64,000 bases of DNA from CAZEAC01 sp964510065 (GCA_964510065.1 CAZEAC010000013.1:12609-76608); one strand, 5' to 3'; counted from the stretch's first letter, positions 17,417-26,488 are shown. Made by a program: numbers and translations. The notes: a model not told the origin generated them from the sequence alone.

Positions 17417-18187
17417 CTAAAACCAACCCGTAACCCAATCAAGAGCCTGTCCGGCCCACTTTCCGACCTTGCTTGACGAGAGCCACTCGTAGCCCTTACT
17501 GGCATAATCGGCGAGCTTGTTCCAGCCTTTGCCGATGTATTTCCCGGCAGTTTTGCCAATCTTTCCATACTTTCCGAGTAGTCCGGTGCCAATGCCGAAG
17601 AGCACCTCTTTTCCGAAGTCCCTTACCGTTTCCCAAACGCCGCTGCCGCCTTTCTCAACTTTCTGCATGGGCGCTTCTGCTTGCGCCGTCTGTCCATAGG
17701 GGTAGATCACCGGATACTGTGGATAGCCGACGGAATTTGGGGTGAATCCCGACATCTCGGTTGGCCACCCAAAAAGTGAGCTCGCTTGCCCATCTTGCGG
17801 AAGCGCGAGACCTTGAGTGTCAGTGGTTACGCTAAAAGGATTATTACTAAACGGGATGGCGTTACTTGCTGGGCCGCCTAAGTTTTCTAGGCCGCCGCGG
17901 GAAATGAACGAATTCAACTTTTCGGCAATTCCTGATACAGCCTGCGCTACCATTTCAATGACTGAGCGGATGCCGTTAAGTAGCTGTTCGATGGGCGAGG
18001 CAGTTCGTGCATCGGCGCCTATTTGTGGCGTCGGCATGGGGGGTGGAAATGGCATAGCGCAGCCGCACATTGGCCGGCCCATCCCTTGTGAAGAGGCGAT
18101 AGGTCGGGGTGCATTTTGAGCGTTCCACATCCCCTGCGATTGGACGAATGGGTTGTACGATCCCTGAACGTTTGAACTTTGCGTCAT
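17417..18187 (-). CDS. Hypothetical Gly/Pro/Ser-rich protein with amphipathic C-terminus
   Basis: This 256-residue protein has no signal peptide or known domain. The first half is low-complexity (Asn, Gln, Pro, Ser, Met; for example PMCGCAMPFPPPMPTPQ), then comes a helical segment (LLNGIRSVIEMVAQAVSGIAEKL). The last 60 residues repeat Gly-Lys-Trp-rich amphipathic units (GTGLLGKYGKIGKTAGKYIG, then WLSSSKVGKWAGQALDWVTG). Such a tail could associate with membranes. Its function is unknown. Repeat B lies upstream. Confidence 0.6.
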   Translation of the reverse strand: MTQSSNVQGSYNPFVQSQGMWNAQNAPRPIASSQGMGRPMCGCAMPFPPPMPTPQIGADARTASPIEQLLNGIRSVIEMVAQAVSGIAEKLNSFISRGGLENLGGPASNAIPFSNNPFSVTTDTQGLALPQDGQASSLFGWPTEMSGFTPNSVGYPQYPVIYPYGQTAQAEAPMQKVEKGGSGVWETVRDFGKEVLFGIGTGLLGKYGKIGKTAGKYIGKGWNKLADYASKGYEWLSSSKVGKWAGQALDWVTGWF

Positions 18188-18367
18188 ATTCTTCTTCTCC
18201 TTATGCGGTAATTAAAGCGTCTTCATTTACAGCCGTAGATATGTTCGTGGAAATTAGCGCAGAGTTTCCTGTACCTATTACCTATAGGTTCTCAGACCTG
18301 GACACCCAAAGATCCGATAGGGCGTAAGTAGTGATCAGTCAAGTATCCCTGATAGTTACGCATCCTT

Positions 18368-18549
18368 GGGAAGCTCTGATTAAGTAGGCACTTTGTCTTC
18401 GACGGTCTTTTGGCGATCTTTGTGAAAAAACGAACCGAGAAAATCCTCAAAATAGCCCTGCTATTCTTGCGGTTTTCTCGGTTCGTTTTTTCACAAATCT
18501 CATCCAAAACTCCGCCAAATCCAAAGCACCTACCTAATCAGAGCTTCCC
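18368..18549. repeat. Palindromic MITE-like repeat family B, copy 1
   Basis: Terminal inverted repeats (GGGAAGCTCTGATTA at 18368 with TAATCAGAGCTTCCC ending at 18549) extend imperfectly over 28 bases. Inside, a perfect 25-bp inverted repeat runs 18419-18443 with 18473-18497, and its loop holds AATAGC-cct-GCTATT. A homologous copy lies at 30056-30246. No coding frame spans it. It fills most of the 400-base gap 18188-18587; nothing else is evident there. Confidence 0.85.
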
Positions 18550-18587
18550 TTGATGGGTAGTAGCCGCCTGTGTAAGAGTAGTGATCT

Positions 18588-19361
18588 ATGCTTCTCGCAA
18601 TTGATATCGGAAACACCAATATCGTGCTTGGTGCATTTGAGGGGCAATCGCTCAAGGTTGAGTTTAGAATTAAGACCGACCTTGCTCGTACTCTCGATGA
18701 GTATCAGGCTATTCTTTTTCCACTATTTGCCTCACGCCTCGGGGAAAATTTTCAATTTTCCGCAGCGATTATCTGTAGCGTGGTTCCGCCGGTAACCTCG
18801 GAAATTGTGCAGCTTTGCGAGACCAGGATGCGACTTAGTCCTCTCGTTATAGGTCCGGGCACGAAAACCGGACTCTCGATCAAGATGGCTGAGCCGGCAG
18901 CGGTTGGATCGGATAGAGTCGCCAATGCGGTTGCGGCAAAGGCACATTTTGGCACGCCTTCACTTGTGGTTGATTTTGGAACCGCGACTTCTTTCGATCT
19001 CGTGAGCAAAGAAGGTCATTATCTCGGCGGCGCAATTGCTCCAGGCCCTGCGTCGGCACTTGATGCGTTGGTGAAAAATACTGCAAAGCTTCCGAAAATC
19101 GAGCTTGCATGGCCAAAATCCTTTGTCGGAGGAAGCACTATTGCAGCGATGCAAGTTGGATCAGTTGCCGGCTATCTTTTTCTCGTTGACGGACTAATCG
19201 AGGCAATTGCCACTGAAATTGGCGGAATTCAACATGTGGTGGCAACAGGCGGTTTGGGCCGCCTTTTTTCGACGCACTCAAAAAAAATTAATAGTTACGA
19301 TCCACATCTTACGTTAAAAGGAATGCGCATTATCGCTGAATTGAATGGAGTCTCGTGGTAG
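18588..19361 (+). CDS. coaX: Type III pantothenate kinase
   Basis: This 257-residue ASKHA-fold enzyme phosphorylates pantothenate, the first step of coenzyme A synthesis. The phosphate motifs are complete: DIGNTNIVLGAF at residues 5-16, VDFGTATSFD in the middle and VVATGGLGRLF near the end, with LGGAIAPGPASALDAL forming the substrate region. Type III kinases need a monovalent cation and are not feedback-inhibited by CoA. The next gene starts within a few bases of its stop, so the two are probably co-expressed. Confidence 0.95.
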   Translation: MLLAIDIGNTNIVLGAFEGQSLKVEFRIKTDLARTLDEYQAILFPLFASRLGENFQFSAAIICSVVPPVTSEIVQLCETRMRLSPLVIGPGTKTGLSIKMAEPAAVGSDRVANAVAAKAHFGTPSLVVDFGTATSFDLVSKEGHYLGGAIAPGPASALDALVKNTAKLPKIELAWPKSFVGGSTIAAMQVGSVAGYLFLVDGLIEAIATEIGGIQHVVATGGLGRLFSTHSKKINSYDPHLTLKGMRIIAELNGVSW

Positions 19362-19363
19362 TA

Positions 19364-19981
19364 ATGACAGATACTACGGATTCAAATAGCCCGGCAGCTG
19401 ATAATCCCGCACTTGAAGTTGTGCGCAACCTTTCGAATGTCGAACCGCTTTCGGCATCGGATCTGCTTCAGGTCGAATCTATAGGAACGAAAGCCGATAC
19501 GATTGCGCTTCCACAGGCACTCACCGAGGAGAAAGAGCAGGATCCGATTAAAGCAATTAATTCTGACGACGAAGACATCCGGCAAAAACTTGGTCGAGCC
19601 TCAATTCCTGAAAAAATAAAATACGCTCTTTTCGGCAATGGCTTCGTGCGCTCCGCGCTAATTAAGGACGCAAATAAAATTATTCAGCAGTGTGTGCTAA
19701 AAAATCCGCGGATAACTCCCATTGAGATCGAGGAATTTGCGAGAAGTCCGCACGTTTCTGAGTTTGTAATCCGCTCAATTTCAAATTCAGCGCAGTGGAT
19801 GAAAAGCTATTCGCTCAAGAACGCGTTAGTCAATAATCCCAAAACTCCCGGTGATATCGCGCTTAAGTGGCTGCGCTACCTTAATGAAGGTGAGATCAAA
19901 AAGATCGCCCGTTCAAAGCAGGTGCCTTCGTTGATCTCGACCACGGCGAAGAAACGGCTGATTGATATGGGCAAAAAATGA
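19364..19981 (+). CDS. Conserved hypothetical helical protein downstream of coaX
   Basis: This protein of about 205 residues has an acidic, disordered N-terminal 60 residues, then a helical repeat-like region: KIKYALFGNGFVRSALIKDA, LKNPRITPIEIEEFARSPHV, then NALVNNPKTPGDIALKWL and IARSKQVPSLISTTAKKRL. The repeats resemble short HEAT-like units, and I recall similar proteins in deltaproteobacterial genomes without known function. ATG 19364 follows the coaX stop by two bases; GTG 19355 inside coaX is an alternative start. Confidence 0.7.
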   Translation: MTDTTDSNSPAADNPALEVVRNLSNVEPLSASDLLQVESIGTKADTIALPQALTEEKEQDPIKAINSDDEDIRQKLGRASIPEKIKYALFGNGFVRSALIKDANKIIQQCVLKNPRITPIEIEEFARSPHVSEFVIRSISNSAQWMKSYSLKNALVNNPKTPGDIALKWLRYLNEGEIKKIARSKQVPSLISTTAKKRLIDMGKK

Positions 19982-20020
19982 GAGCGCGCCCTCGACGGAG
20001 GTAGTCCCCTTCAGATGCAT

Positions 20021-21583
20021 TCACTGAGAAATACTAAGATTAGTAGGTGCCATCGGCACTGATGGCGGTTGACTGCCACCTTGAAGTCGGTGCGGATAGG
20101 CAAGTGGAGCGAAAAGCACTGACCACACATTGGTGGCTGAACAGTGAAATAGTTTATTTTGGTCAGTAGCCCAATAACCAACGCCGCCAGTAATTTCGTA
20201 GTCGCTGGAATCGGTTATCGGGCCGCGGCACGTGCTCGGTCGACTACTCAACGGCCCAACCCCAACGCCTGACGTTCCATTAAACGATGCCCCTTCATGA
20301 TAGTAGTCTCTGTTCGGCTGAATATATTCATCATTTGCCATCCAAGGATCCAACCTCGCGCCGGTCTTTGAGCGATTTCCCCACCAATACATAGGCGAAG
20401 CTTTTTGAAGGAGTGCGCCAGAAATGTCCTGTCCTCTACCAGTTTGGTCTCTGCAAGGCCATCCAGGCGGCGTTGCTGGCGTGGTATTCTGCGCTGAGCC
20501 TTTGTGTCCATCGATCTGCGTGAGGCACGTTGTTCCGGCCGGACAATCAGCATTACTTGCGCACGGCTTTAGAAAATTGCTGCAGATTCTGTCGAGTGTG
20601 TTATCGCATTTATTACTCCATGGGAAACTTCCATTTTGATCGGCTCTCCAAATTTGCGAGACTGATGGATTTTCATAGCCATTTGCCCCATAGGGAATCT
20701 GATTATTGTAAAAGACACCGGTGCCTCCCCTAAATCCTACCGGCCCCCAACCGCAATTGGCCACAGTACAATTTAAGATGTTGTCGTAGATCTCAAAATG
20801 TCGAGTCGAACGGGCCTCCTGGGTCGAGCCGGTGTCGTGCCACTGAAACTGGGCGTTAGTAAAGGTATTTTTTCGAATGACAAAGCGCGCACCATGCTCG
20901 CCATCGCAGGGGGTATTGTTTACTCCTGCCACCGCCCACTTGAAGTCATTGTCTTCAAAATAAATAGCTTTCTCAGTGCCGTAATCTTCTGGGTCGCTCC
21001 ATGAGGAATCATTGCCGTAGTAGAGCATGAATTGATGCGAAGAAGTATTGGTATAGGTATTATTATCAAACAGTCCAAATATCGCCCCGCCAGTCCTTGT
21101 GTTATAGCCCACGCGAAAAGTTCTCTGGGCAATATTGGTAAAACCGCAGTGATCGACTCTAAGACTGCCAAAATGGCCGTTAAAATCGATAAGTGGCTCT
21201 CCAGGGCTTCCCGTGAACTCAATACCAGTAAGGCGAAAATTGGCGCCACTTGGAACGTCCACATTAAAGATTTGCGCGCCGTTAACAGTAAATTTGGTGA
21301 GGTAGGTTACCGAACTGCCATTTTTTACCTGACCACGACCTCGAATAGTGATCCCCTTATTGAGATCTATCGCAACACCCGCGGTGAAGGCTCCTGTTGC
21401 GCAATCAAAGAACACCTCTTCACCAGCATTCGCAAGGTCGATTTTGTTCTTAATCGCCTGCACTTTTGCGGCGGTTGATCCATCGCAGTCGGTAATAGTC
21501 TGGTTAGCCGCGAGGGCTAGCTTGCTGCCCCCTAAAAAAACAACCGAGAACAGTATGAGTATGGAGTAAGCTCCCTTCGACAT
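20021..21583 (-). CDS. Secreted right-handed beta-helix protein
   Basis: This 520-residue protein has a Sec signal (MSKGAYSILILFSVVFLGG, cleaved after ALA) and a parallel beta-helix pattern with pectate-lyase-like opening features: AIKNKIDLANAGEEVFFDC, then GITIRGRGQVKNG, FRLTGIEFTG and LRVDHCGFTN. Several cysteine-rich loops follow (CSNFLKPCASNADCPAGTTC). No pectate-lyase catalytic set could be identified, so the activity (polysaccharide lyase, hydrolase or structural) is open. It converges with the coaX pair. Confidence 0.75.
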   Translation of the reverse strand: MSKGAYSILILFSVVFLGGSKLALAANQTITDCDGSTAAKVQAIKNKIDLANAGEEVFFDCATGAFTAGVAIDLNKGITIRGRGQVKNGSSVTYLTKFTVNGAQIFNVDVPSGANFRLTGIEFTGSPGEPLIDFNGHFGSLRVDHCGFTNIAQRTFRVGYNTRTGGAIFGLFDNNTYTNTSSHQFMLYYGNDSSWSDPEDYGTEKAIYFEDNDFKWAVAGVNNTPCDGEHGARFVIRKNTFTNAQFQWHDTGSTQEARSTRHFEIYDNILNCTVANCGWGPVGFRGGTGVFYNNQIPYGANGYENPSVSQIWRADQNGSFPWSNKCDNTLDRICSNFLKPCASNADCPAGTTCLTQIDGHKGSAQNTTPATPPGWPCRDQTGRGQDISGALLQKASPMYWWGNRSKTGARLDPWMANDEYIQPNRDYYHEGASFNGTSGVGVGPLSSRPSTCRGPITDSSDYEITGGVGYWATDQNKLFHCSATNVWSVLFAPLAYPHRLQGGSQPPSVPMAPTNLSISQ

Positions 21584-21648
21584 ACACCCTCACTGCATTT
21601 CTAAAATTAGTACCACTCTTATAATTTTATCCGAATAAGCAGGTCCCC

Positions 21649-22725
21649 TCAATCTCTTTCTTTGTCTTCTTTCTTTATCTCTCGAGGGGCGATCTTGTTG
21701 ATTCGCTTAAGTAGATCAGGCAGTTTCTGTAGCGCGTAGCTACTTTTCTTCCAGGCCATCACCCGAACTGCGGGGTGACCCGCATAATCTCCCTTTTCAG
21801 GGATATCGTCGACGACGCCGCCCCGTCCGGCAACACGAACACCATCAGCGATAGTAATGTGGTCACCGACTCCGACTGAGCCGCCTAAAATGACCTGATT
21901 GCCAATCTTACAGCTTCCGGCAATGCCAACCTGTCCACAGGCGATGCTATACGCGCCGATTTTTGTATTGTGTCCGACCTGTACGAGATTATCGATCTTA
22001 CTCTGAATGCCAATCCTGGTGGTACCCAAAGTGGCACGATCAATACAGGTATTTGCACCGATCTCTACACCACTATCAAGCACCACGGTTCCGACTTGCG
22101 GGATCTTCACAAGTTTTGCAGCGGCGCCATCTTTGGCGTCACTCGGGAAATAGCCAAAACCGTCCGCGCCAATAACAGCGCCGTTTTGAATGATGTTGTC
22201 CGCTCCGAGGCGGGTACCTTCACGCAGCACTGCACCGGAATGAATCAGCGATCCCTTGCCGATCTGAACGTTTGGATAAATAACTACGTGCGGAAGAATC
22301 GTTACTTCATCTTCTATGCGGCAGTTTGGGCCTATGCTCACAAAGGCACCGATACGAACATTGCGGCCAATCTGTGCACTCGGATCAATGTCAGCCTTGG
22401 CGCTTATTCCCGGTGGAGCTTCCGTAGCCTTAATAAAGAGTGAGACTATCGAGACTAAAGCGGCAAGGGGATCTTTCACCGGCAAGAGCGCCGATTTTGT
22501 CTTGAACGATCGATAATCGTGATTAGCCGGCACGAACAGCGCGCTCACTTGGCTTTCTCCAAGGGTAGTTTCGAGGGTTGAACGCGAACCATCTTTGACA
22601 AAGCTAAGTGCCTGAGGCTGGGGTTCGTCGAGGGAACAGATTGTCGAGATGTCTTGGTCGGCGAGGCCGATAATTTCAGCACCAACACGTTTGGCGATTT
22701 CTTTAAGCGGGATTGCAGCTGCCAT
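21649..22725 (-). CDS. lpxD: UDP-3-O-acylglucosamine N-acyltransferase LpxD
   Basis: This 358-residue enzyme adds the N-linked hydroxyacyl chain to UDP-3-O-acyl-GlcN, the product of LpxC, in lipid A synthesis. The N-terminal uridine-binding domain (residues 1-100, with ALSFVKDG) is followed by a left-handed beta-helix of hexapeptide repeats (IGRNVRIGAFVSIGPNC). The catalytic histidine is His252 in NLVQVGHNTKIG. The C-terminal helix is present. No strong ribosome site precedes the ATG. A promoter and terminator-like unit lies about 90 bases upstream and may affect its expression. Confidence 0.95.
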   Translation of the reverse strand: MAAAIPLKEIAKRVGAEIIGLADQDISTICSLDEPQPQALSFVKDGSRSTLETTLGESQVSALFVPANHDYRSFKTKSALLPVKDPLAALVSIVSLFIKATEAPPGISAKADIDPSAQIGRNVRIGAFVSIGPNCRIEDEVTILPHVVIYPNVQIGKGSLIHSGAVLREGTRLGADNIIQNGAVIGADGFGYFPSDAKDGAAAKLVKIPQVGTVVLDSGVEIGANTCIDRATLGTTRIGIQSKIDNLVQVGHNTKIGAYSIACGQVGIAGSCKIGNQVILGGSVGVGDHITIADGVRVAGRGGVVDDIPEKGDYAGHPAVRVMAWKKSSYALQKLPDLLKRINKIAPREIKKEDKERD

Positions 22726-22811
22726 GGGGAGAGAATAGCTGGCGGGTGGGGCTTAAGGCAAATCCGAGCTTTAATGGAAGACTGGTTAGGCTCCCGGCGA
22801 TTTATCCGCTG

Positions 22812-22853
22812 AAAATAAAAACGGCACTTACTCCCCATCGGGAGATAAGTGCC
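22812..22853 (-). terminator. Rho-independent terminator upstream of lpxD
   Basis: On the minus strand the hairpin GGCACTTA-TCTCCC-gatg-GGGAG-TAAGTGCC is followed directly by GTTTTTATTTT. This is a textbook intrinsic terminator about 90 bases before the lpxD start. It can end the candidate RNA 22813-22946 or act as an attenuator for lpxD. Confidence 0.85.
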
Positions 22854-22946
22854 CCAGCGTCTTTGGACTAAGAACCCGGAAACAAGCCATACGGGAAGCT
22901 AAGTGAAGGGGAGGGAAGACCCGCCTCCGAGGAAATCCAAATTCTA
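22813..22946 (-). ncRNA. Candidate small RNA or leader RNA upstream of lpxD
   Basis: About 130 bases between a good promoter (22953-22981) and an intrinsic terminator (22812-22853) on the minus strand encode no protein. The sequence can fold into several stems: CCTCGGAGG, a CCCG/CGGG hairpin around 22870-22900, and an outer pairing of TTTGGA with TCCAAA. The layout fits a stand-alone RNA (6S-like size class is possible but unproven) or a regulatory leader for lpxD. I could not match it to 6S, SRP, tmRNA or a known riboswitch. Confidence 0.5.
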
Positions 22947-22952
22947 AAATTA

Positions 22953-22981
22953 ATTATCGAGCATAACGTCATACCGGTCAA
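22953..22981 (-). promoter_or_regulatory. Sigma-70-like promoter TTGACC-17-GATAAT
   Basis: On the minus strand, TTGACC (22981-22976) and GATAAT (22958-22953) are separated by exactly 17 bases. Predicted transcription starts near 22946, into the candidate RNA. Confidence 0.65.
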
Positions 22982-23023
22982 TAGAACGTTGCTAAAAATT
23001 TTAATTATTCCAATCGTTTACGC

Positions 23024-23050
23024 AATTTTCGTAAAGCCTCTACGAAAATT
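23024..23050. repeat. Perfect 10-bp inverted repeat upstream of GDP-fucose synthase gene
   Basis: AATTTTCGTA (23024-23033) and TACGAAAATT (23041-23050) flank a 7-base loop, 68 bases before the next start. No T-run follows, so an operator is as likely as a terminator. Confidence 0.5.
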
Positions 23051-23118
23051 TGTCGATCTTTGATTTGGGCCCGGGCTCTAAGCCGTGAGCAGGCATCTTA
23101 AAACTTACAGGCATTTAC

Positions 23119-24111
23119 ATGCAGAAACCTACGCCCACGAGCAAAATTTGGGTCGCTGGCCACCGCGGACTTGTTGGGTCGGCGATAGTACGAAACTTGC
23201 TTAAGCAGGGCTTTGGCAACATCATTACTCGCACGCGCGAAGAGCTTGATCTGCTCGATCAAAAGGCGGTGCATGAATTCGTTCGCGAGCAGCGTATCGA
23301 ATATATCTATCTCGCAGCGGCGAAAGTCGGTGGCATTTTGTACAATCAGAAATATCAGGCTGACTTTCTTTATGAAAATATTGTAATTGCCGCCAATGTA
23401 ATTCACGCCGCGGCAGTGCACGGCGTCGAAAAGCTTCTCTATCTTGGAAGCTCATGTATTTACCCAAAATTTGCCGAGCAGCCGATTCGTGAATCTAGCC
23501 TTTTGAGCGGAGCGCTCGAGGCAAGCAACGAAGGTTACGCCCTTGCGAAAATTGCAGGTCTCAAAATGTGCGAAAAGTACCAGACACAGTACGGCAAGCG
23601 CTTCATTTCGGCGATGCCGACTAATCTCTATGGCCCAGGGGATAATTTTCACCCTGAACATTCGCACGTCATTCCAGGAATGATGCGCCGATTCCACACG
23701 GCAAAAGAATCCGGGGAAAACTCAGTCACCATTTGGGGTTCGGGGACGCCACGGCGCGAGTTTCTCTTTGTCGACGATCTCGCCGAGGCATTGTTGGTGT
23801 TGATGCAACGATATGAGGATCGAGATACGATTAATGTTGGTACTGGTGTTGATTGTTCGATACTTGAGCTTGCCGAGATCATGAAAGATGTAGTCGGTTT
23901 CAGAGGGAGCATTCTTCTCGATCGCTCGAAGCCCGATGGCACTCCGCGCAAAGTTCTTGATGTGAGCTGTATGCGTGCGCTTGGCTGGAGCCCGCGTGTT
24001 TCTCTTCGCGAGGGTTTACAGCGATCCTATCGCTGGGCGCTTGAACATGGCGTCTTCAATCCTGAAGCTCAGGACAGTGTGGCGCAGGCGACGAGCGGCC
24101 CACGTTTGTAA
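23119..24111 (+). CDS. fcl: GDP-L-fucose synthase
   Basis: This 330-residue SDR enzyme epimerises and reduces GDP-4-keto-6-deoxymannose to GDP-L-fucose with NADPH. The nucleotide motif is GHRGLVGSA near the N-terminus, the catalytic set is GSSCIYPK and the YALAK Tyr/Lys pair, and family motifs NLYGPGDNFHPEHSHVIP and WGSGTPRREFLFVDD are present. Its substrate comes from GDP-mannose dehydratase, whose gene lies 30 kb downstream at 53033. ATG is the first in frame. Confidence 0.95.
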   Translation: MQKPTPTSKIWVAGHRGLVGSAIVRNLLKQGFGNIITRTREELDLLDQKAVHEFVREQRIEYIYLAAAKVGGILYNQKYQADFLYENIVIAANVIHAAAVHGVEKLLYLGSSCIYPKFAEQPIRESSLLSGALEASNEGYALAKIAGLKMCEKYQTQYGKRFISAMPTNLYGPGDNFHPEHSHVIPGMMRRFHTAKESGENSVTIWGSGTPRREFLFVDDLAEALLVLMQRYEDRDTINVGTGVDCSILELAEIMKDVVGFRGSILLDRSKPDGTPRKVLDVSCMRALGWSPRVSLREGLQRSYRWALEHGVFNPEAQDSVAQATSGPRL

Positions 24112-24163
24112 TTATTTAATTGATAATATTGTTGTCATAGAGCTTTTGCCTTACCCTAAGAGA

Positions 24164-25216
24164 ATGTCTCGAAAGACGGTTCGAACTCTTGTTCTCGCGT
24201 CGCTGCTTATCTTCAGCTGTGGGATCTCACCAAGCAATTCAGGTGAAATAATCACCGCTGGCCCAGGCCGAATCTCCAAGATTGCTTTCGGTTCTTGTCT
24301 ACATCAATCCAAACCGCAGCCAGTTTGGAAGGGGATTGAACGGTTTAATCCCGAGCTGTTTATTATGATGGGCGACAACGTCTATCCGGCCAGGGAAGAT
24401 CTCAAAGGTCTTCGCGCCGCGTATGAGATTCAGAGTCGCCAACCATACCTTCAATCTCTCCTAAATCAAGGAAAGCTTATCGGCACCTGGGACGATCACG
24501 ATTACGGGAAAAATGACGCGGGACGCGAGCTGCCTTTTGCTGCCGAGTCGAAGCAGCTCTTCCTCGATTTTTTCAAGGTTCCCGCGGGCGATCCGATTCG
24601 TACACGAGAAGGTGTATACCGAGACTTCCTTTATGGCGGCCCAGGTTACCGAACGCAGCTGCTGCTCCTCGACCTTCGAAGCTTTCGAGATCCCTTGCTT
24701 CGGCGAAGTACGACGGCTCCCGGGGAGACCGGATATCTGCCGCACCCAAAACGGGGCCCCACAATACTTGGTTCAGCTCAGTGGAAGTGGTTTGAAGAGG
24801 CGATGAACAACGACACCGAGCTTCGAATCGTCGTGTCGAGTTTCCCAGTACTCACAGGTGATACCCGTAAGGAGTCATGGGGCGATTTTCCTTTCGAAAG
24901 AGAGAGGCTTCTCGAGGCTATAGCCAAAAACCCGGCAAAAGTGACGCTTATTCTCAGTGGCGATCGTCATCGTGGCGAGATCTCGCGAATCGACGGCATC
25001 TTCGCCCATCCACTCTACGATATTACTTCGAGCTCACTTAATGTTTCGACTAAACGGCGCGAGGAGCCAAATCGCTATCGCTCGGGTGAGTTGATTGTTC
25101 AGGACAATTTCGGGACGCTCGAAGTTGATTGGAAAAAGTACCGTCCAGTAGTAAGAGCGTCTTTGCGCACGATAAGTGGGGAGCCCGCACGGGACGTGCA
25201 AATTTCGCCGCCGTAG
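24164..25216 (+). CDS. PhoD-like metallophosphatase, probable lipoprotein
   Basis: This 350-residue protein has an N-terminal signal ending in a possible lipobox (LLIFSC). The PhoD/calcineurin-like metal motifs appear in order: AFGSC, FIMMGDNVYP, GTWDDHDYGKND, LDLRSFRD, and SGDRHRGEISRI. Such enzymes are phosphodiesterases/phosphomonoesterases acting outside the cytoplasm, often under phosphate limitation; no Pho box was identified here. ATG 24164 avoids a longer frame overlapping fcl. Confidence 0.87.
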   Translation: MSRKTVRTLVLASLLIFSCGISPSNSGEIITAGPGRISKIAFGSCLHQSKPQPVWKGIERFNPELFIMMGDNVYPAREDLKGLRAAYEIQSRQPYLQSLLNQGKLIGTWDDHDYGKNDAGRELPFAAESKQLFLDFFKVPAGDPIRTREGVYRDFLYGGPGYRTQLLLLDLRSFRDPLLRRSTTAPGETGYLPHPKRGPTILGSAQWKWFEEAMNNDTELRIVVSSFPVLTGDTRKESWGDFPFERERLLEAIAKNPAKVTLILSGDRHRGEISRIDGIFAHPLYDITSSSLNVSTKRREEPNRYRSGELIVQDNFGTLEVDWKKYRPVVRASLRTISGEPARDVQISPP

Positions 25217-25278
25217 TCTAAATCCGCTCTTCGTAGTTGTTCAGCTTTCTTCGCTTCAGCGAGCTCTTGAGACCTCGG

Positions 25279-26370
25279 CTAATCGTCATCCGGCGGGCTT
25301 GGCGGCCTTGGTGGATTATTTATAAGAAGTCGCGCACGCTGGTAGTAAGGAGAATCTTCGTCAACGTAATATGGCCGTCCTTTGTGCTTCCTGTCCGGCA
25401 GCCAGAAAGGAAGCTCGCTATGGTTTTCGGCCCAGGACTGGAGACTACGAGCATGTAGCCGTAGTAGCTGGGCATTCTTAGGGAGATTATCTTCATCAAT
25501 AGTCGTCGCCTCAATTTTCGAGAGAGTCTCGACGGTGAGATCGGAAATCAACGTCTGCATTTTACCGAGAAGGGCGACTGTCTTGGCAACTCGTGAGTGG
25601 ATTGTGGCAAAACTGACGGGCTCGGAGCTCATTGTAAGAAGTTTCTGCTCATTATCGAGCGCAACGAGCAGCTCCTGTTTTCGATCGCTCCATGTGTTTC
25701 GATCACCGGATAACGACGCAAAGCGCTCGATTCTCCGCGCTAAGACCTGCCACCGTGTTCCGTATTCAATTGCACGCGCGACTTCAACGCCAGGTTTGAT
25801 AAGACCGATATCGCTGCCAATGGCGATTTCAAAGGGCATCAGCTGAAGCTTTATCTGAGACAGATCATCGGGAGTAAGACGACCCATTTTTATATTTTCG
25901 GCGCAAGTAATGAGGCGTCGGGAAAGCTGCTCCTGTTGACTCGGGACTTCGCTAAAAGTAACTCTAGCGAGAGCCTGAGCCGCCGCGAGCATAGCCCGGC
26001 TTACCTTTGTGGTCTTGTTTGTCGCAATAGTAACGAAGGTACTTTCAAGATAGACAGTCCGATTCAGCTCCGAAAGCTCTAATTTTAAAGCAAGAAAAGC
26101 CGCCTGAACTTCGCGAAGATTCTTAAATTTAGCTTCGAGTTCATGAAGCGCTATCCCGGTACCGCGATCTTCTTGTGAAAAAGAGTCGCCAATCCGCTGT
26201 AAAACGTCTCTCGCTTGCTGGTTTACATTTTGCGAAGGCTCTTCTCGCGAGCAGCCGATTTCCGAGAGGCCAAGCAGTGCTGCCATACCGAAGGTGGCGC
26301 CGCGAATGCTGGCTCGTTGAAGCGTGTCTCGGTTAAGACCGGCGAGAAGCGAGTGTAGTTTCGAACTCAT
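25279..26370 (-). CDS. Hypothetical lipoprotein
   Basis: This 363-residue protein begins with a signal and probable lipobox (MAALLGLSEIGC near residues 29-40). The body is helical with heptad-like stretches (HELEAKFKNLREVQAAFLAL) and ends in a proline-rich acidic tail (PPRPPSPPDDD). No family is recognised. Helical periplasmic lipoproteins of this type often scaffold envelope complexes, but nothing shows that here. Confidence 0.65.
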   Translation of the reverse strand: MSSKLHSLLAGLNRDTLQRASIRGATFGMAALLGLSEIGCSREEPSQNVNQQARDVLQRIGDSFSQEDRGTGIALHELEAKFKNLREVQAAFLALKLELSELNRTVYLESTFVTIATNKTTKVSRAMLAAAQALARVTFSEVPSQQEQLSRRLITCAENIKMGRLTPDDLSQIKLQLMPFEIAIGSDIGLIKPGVEVARAIEYGTRWQVLARRIERFASLSGDRNTWSDRKQELLVALDNEQKLLTMSSEPVSFATIHSRVAKTVALLGKMQTLISDLTVETLSKIEATTIDEDNLPKNAQLLRLHARSLQSWAENHSELPFWLPDRKHKGRPYYVDEDSPYYQRARLLINNPPRPPSPPDDD

Positions 26371-26488
26371 TAAGGTAACTGTAGCAGAAGCTCGGCCGCT
26401 AAGCTAACCGCGGGCACAATCTGTGGGCCGATAGAAGGCAATTGGTTCCACTTTAATTTTGAGCTACCCTTAACCCACTTAGCAGGGC

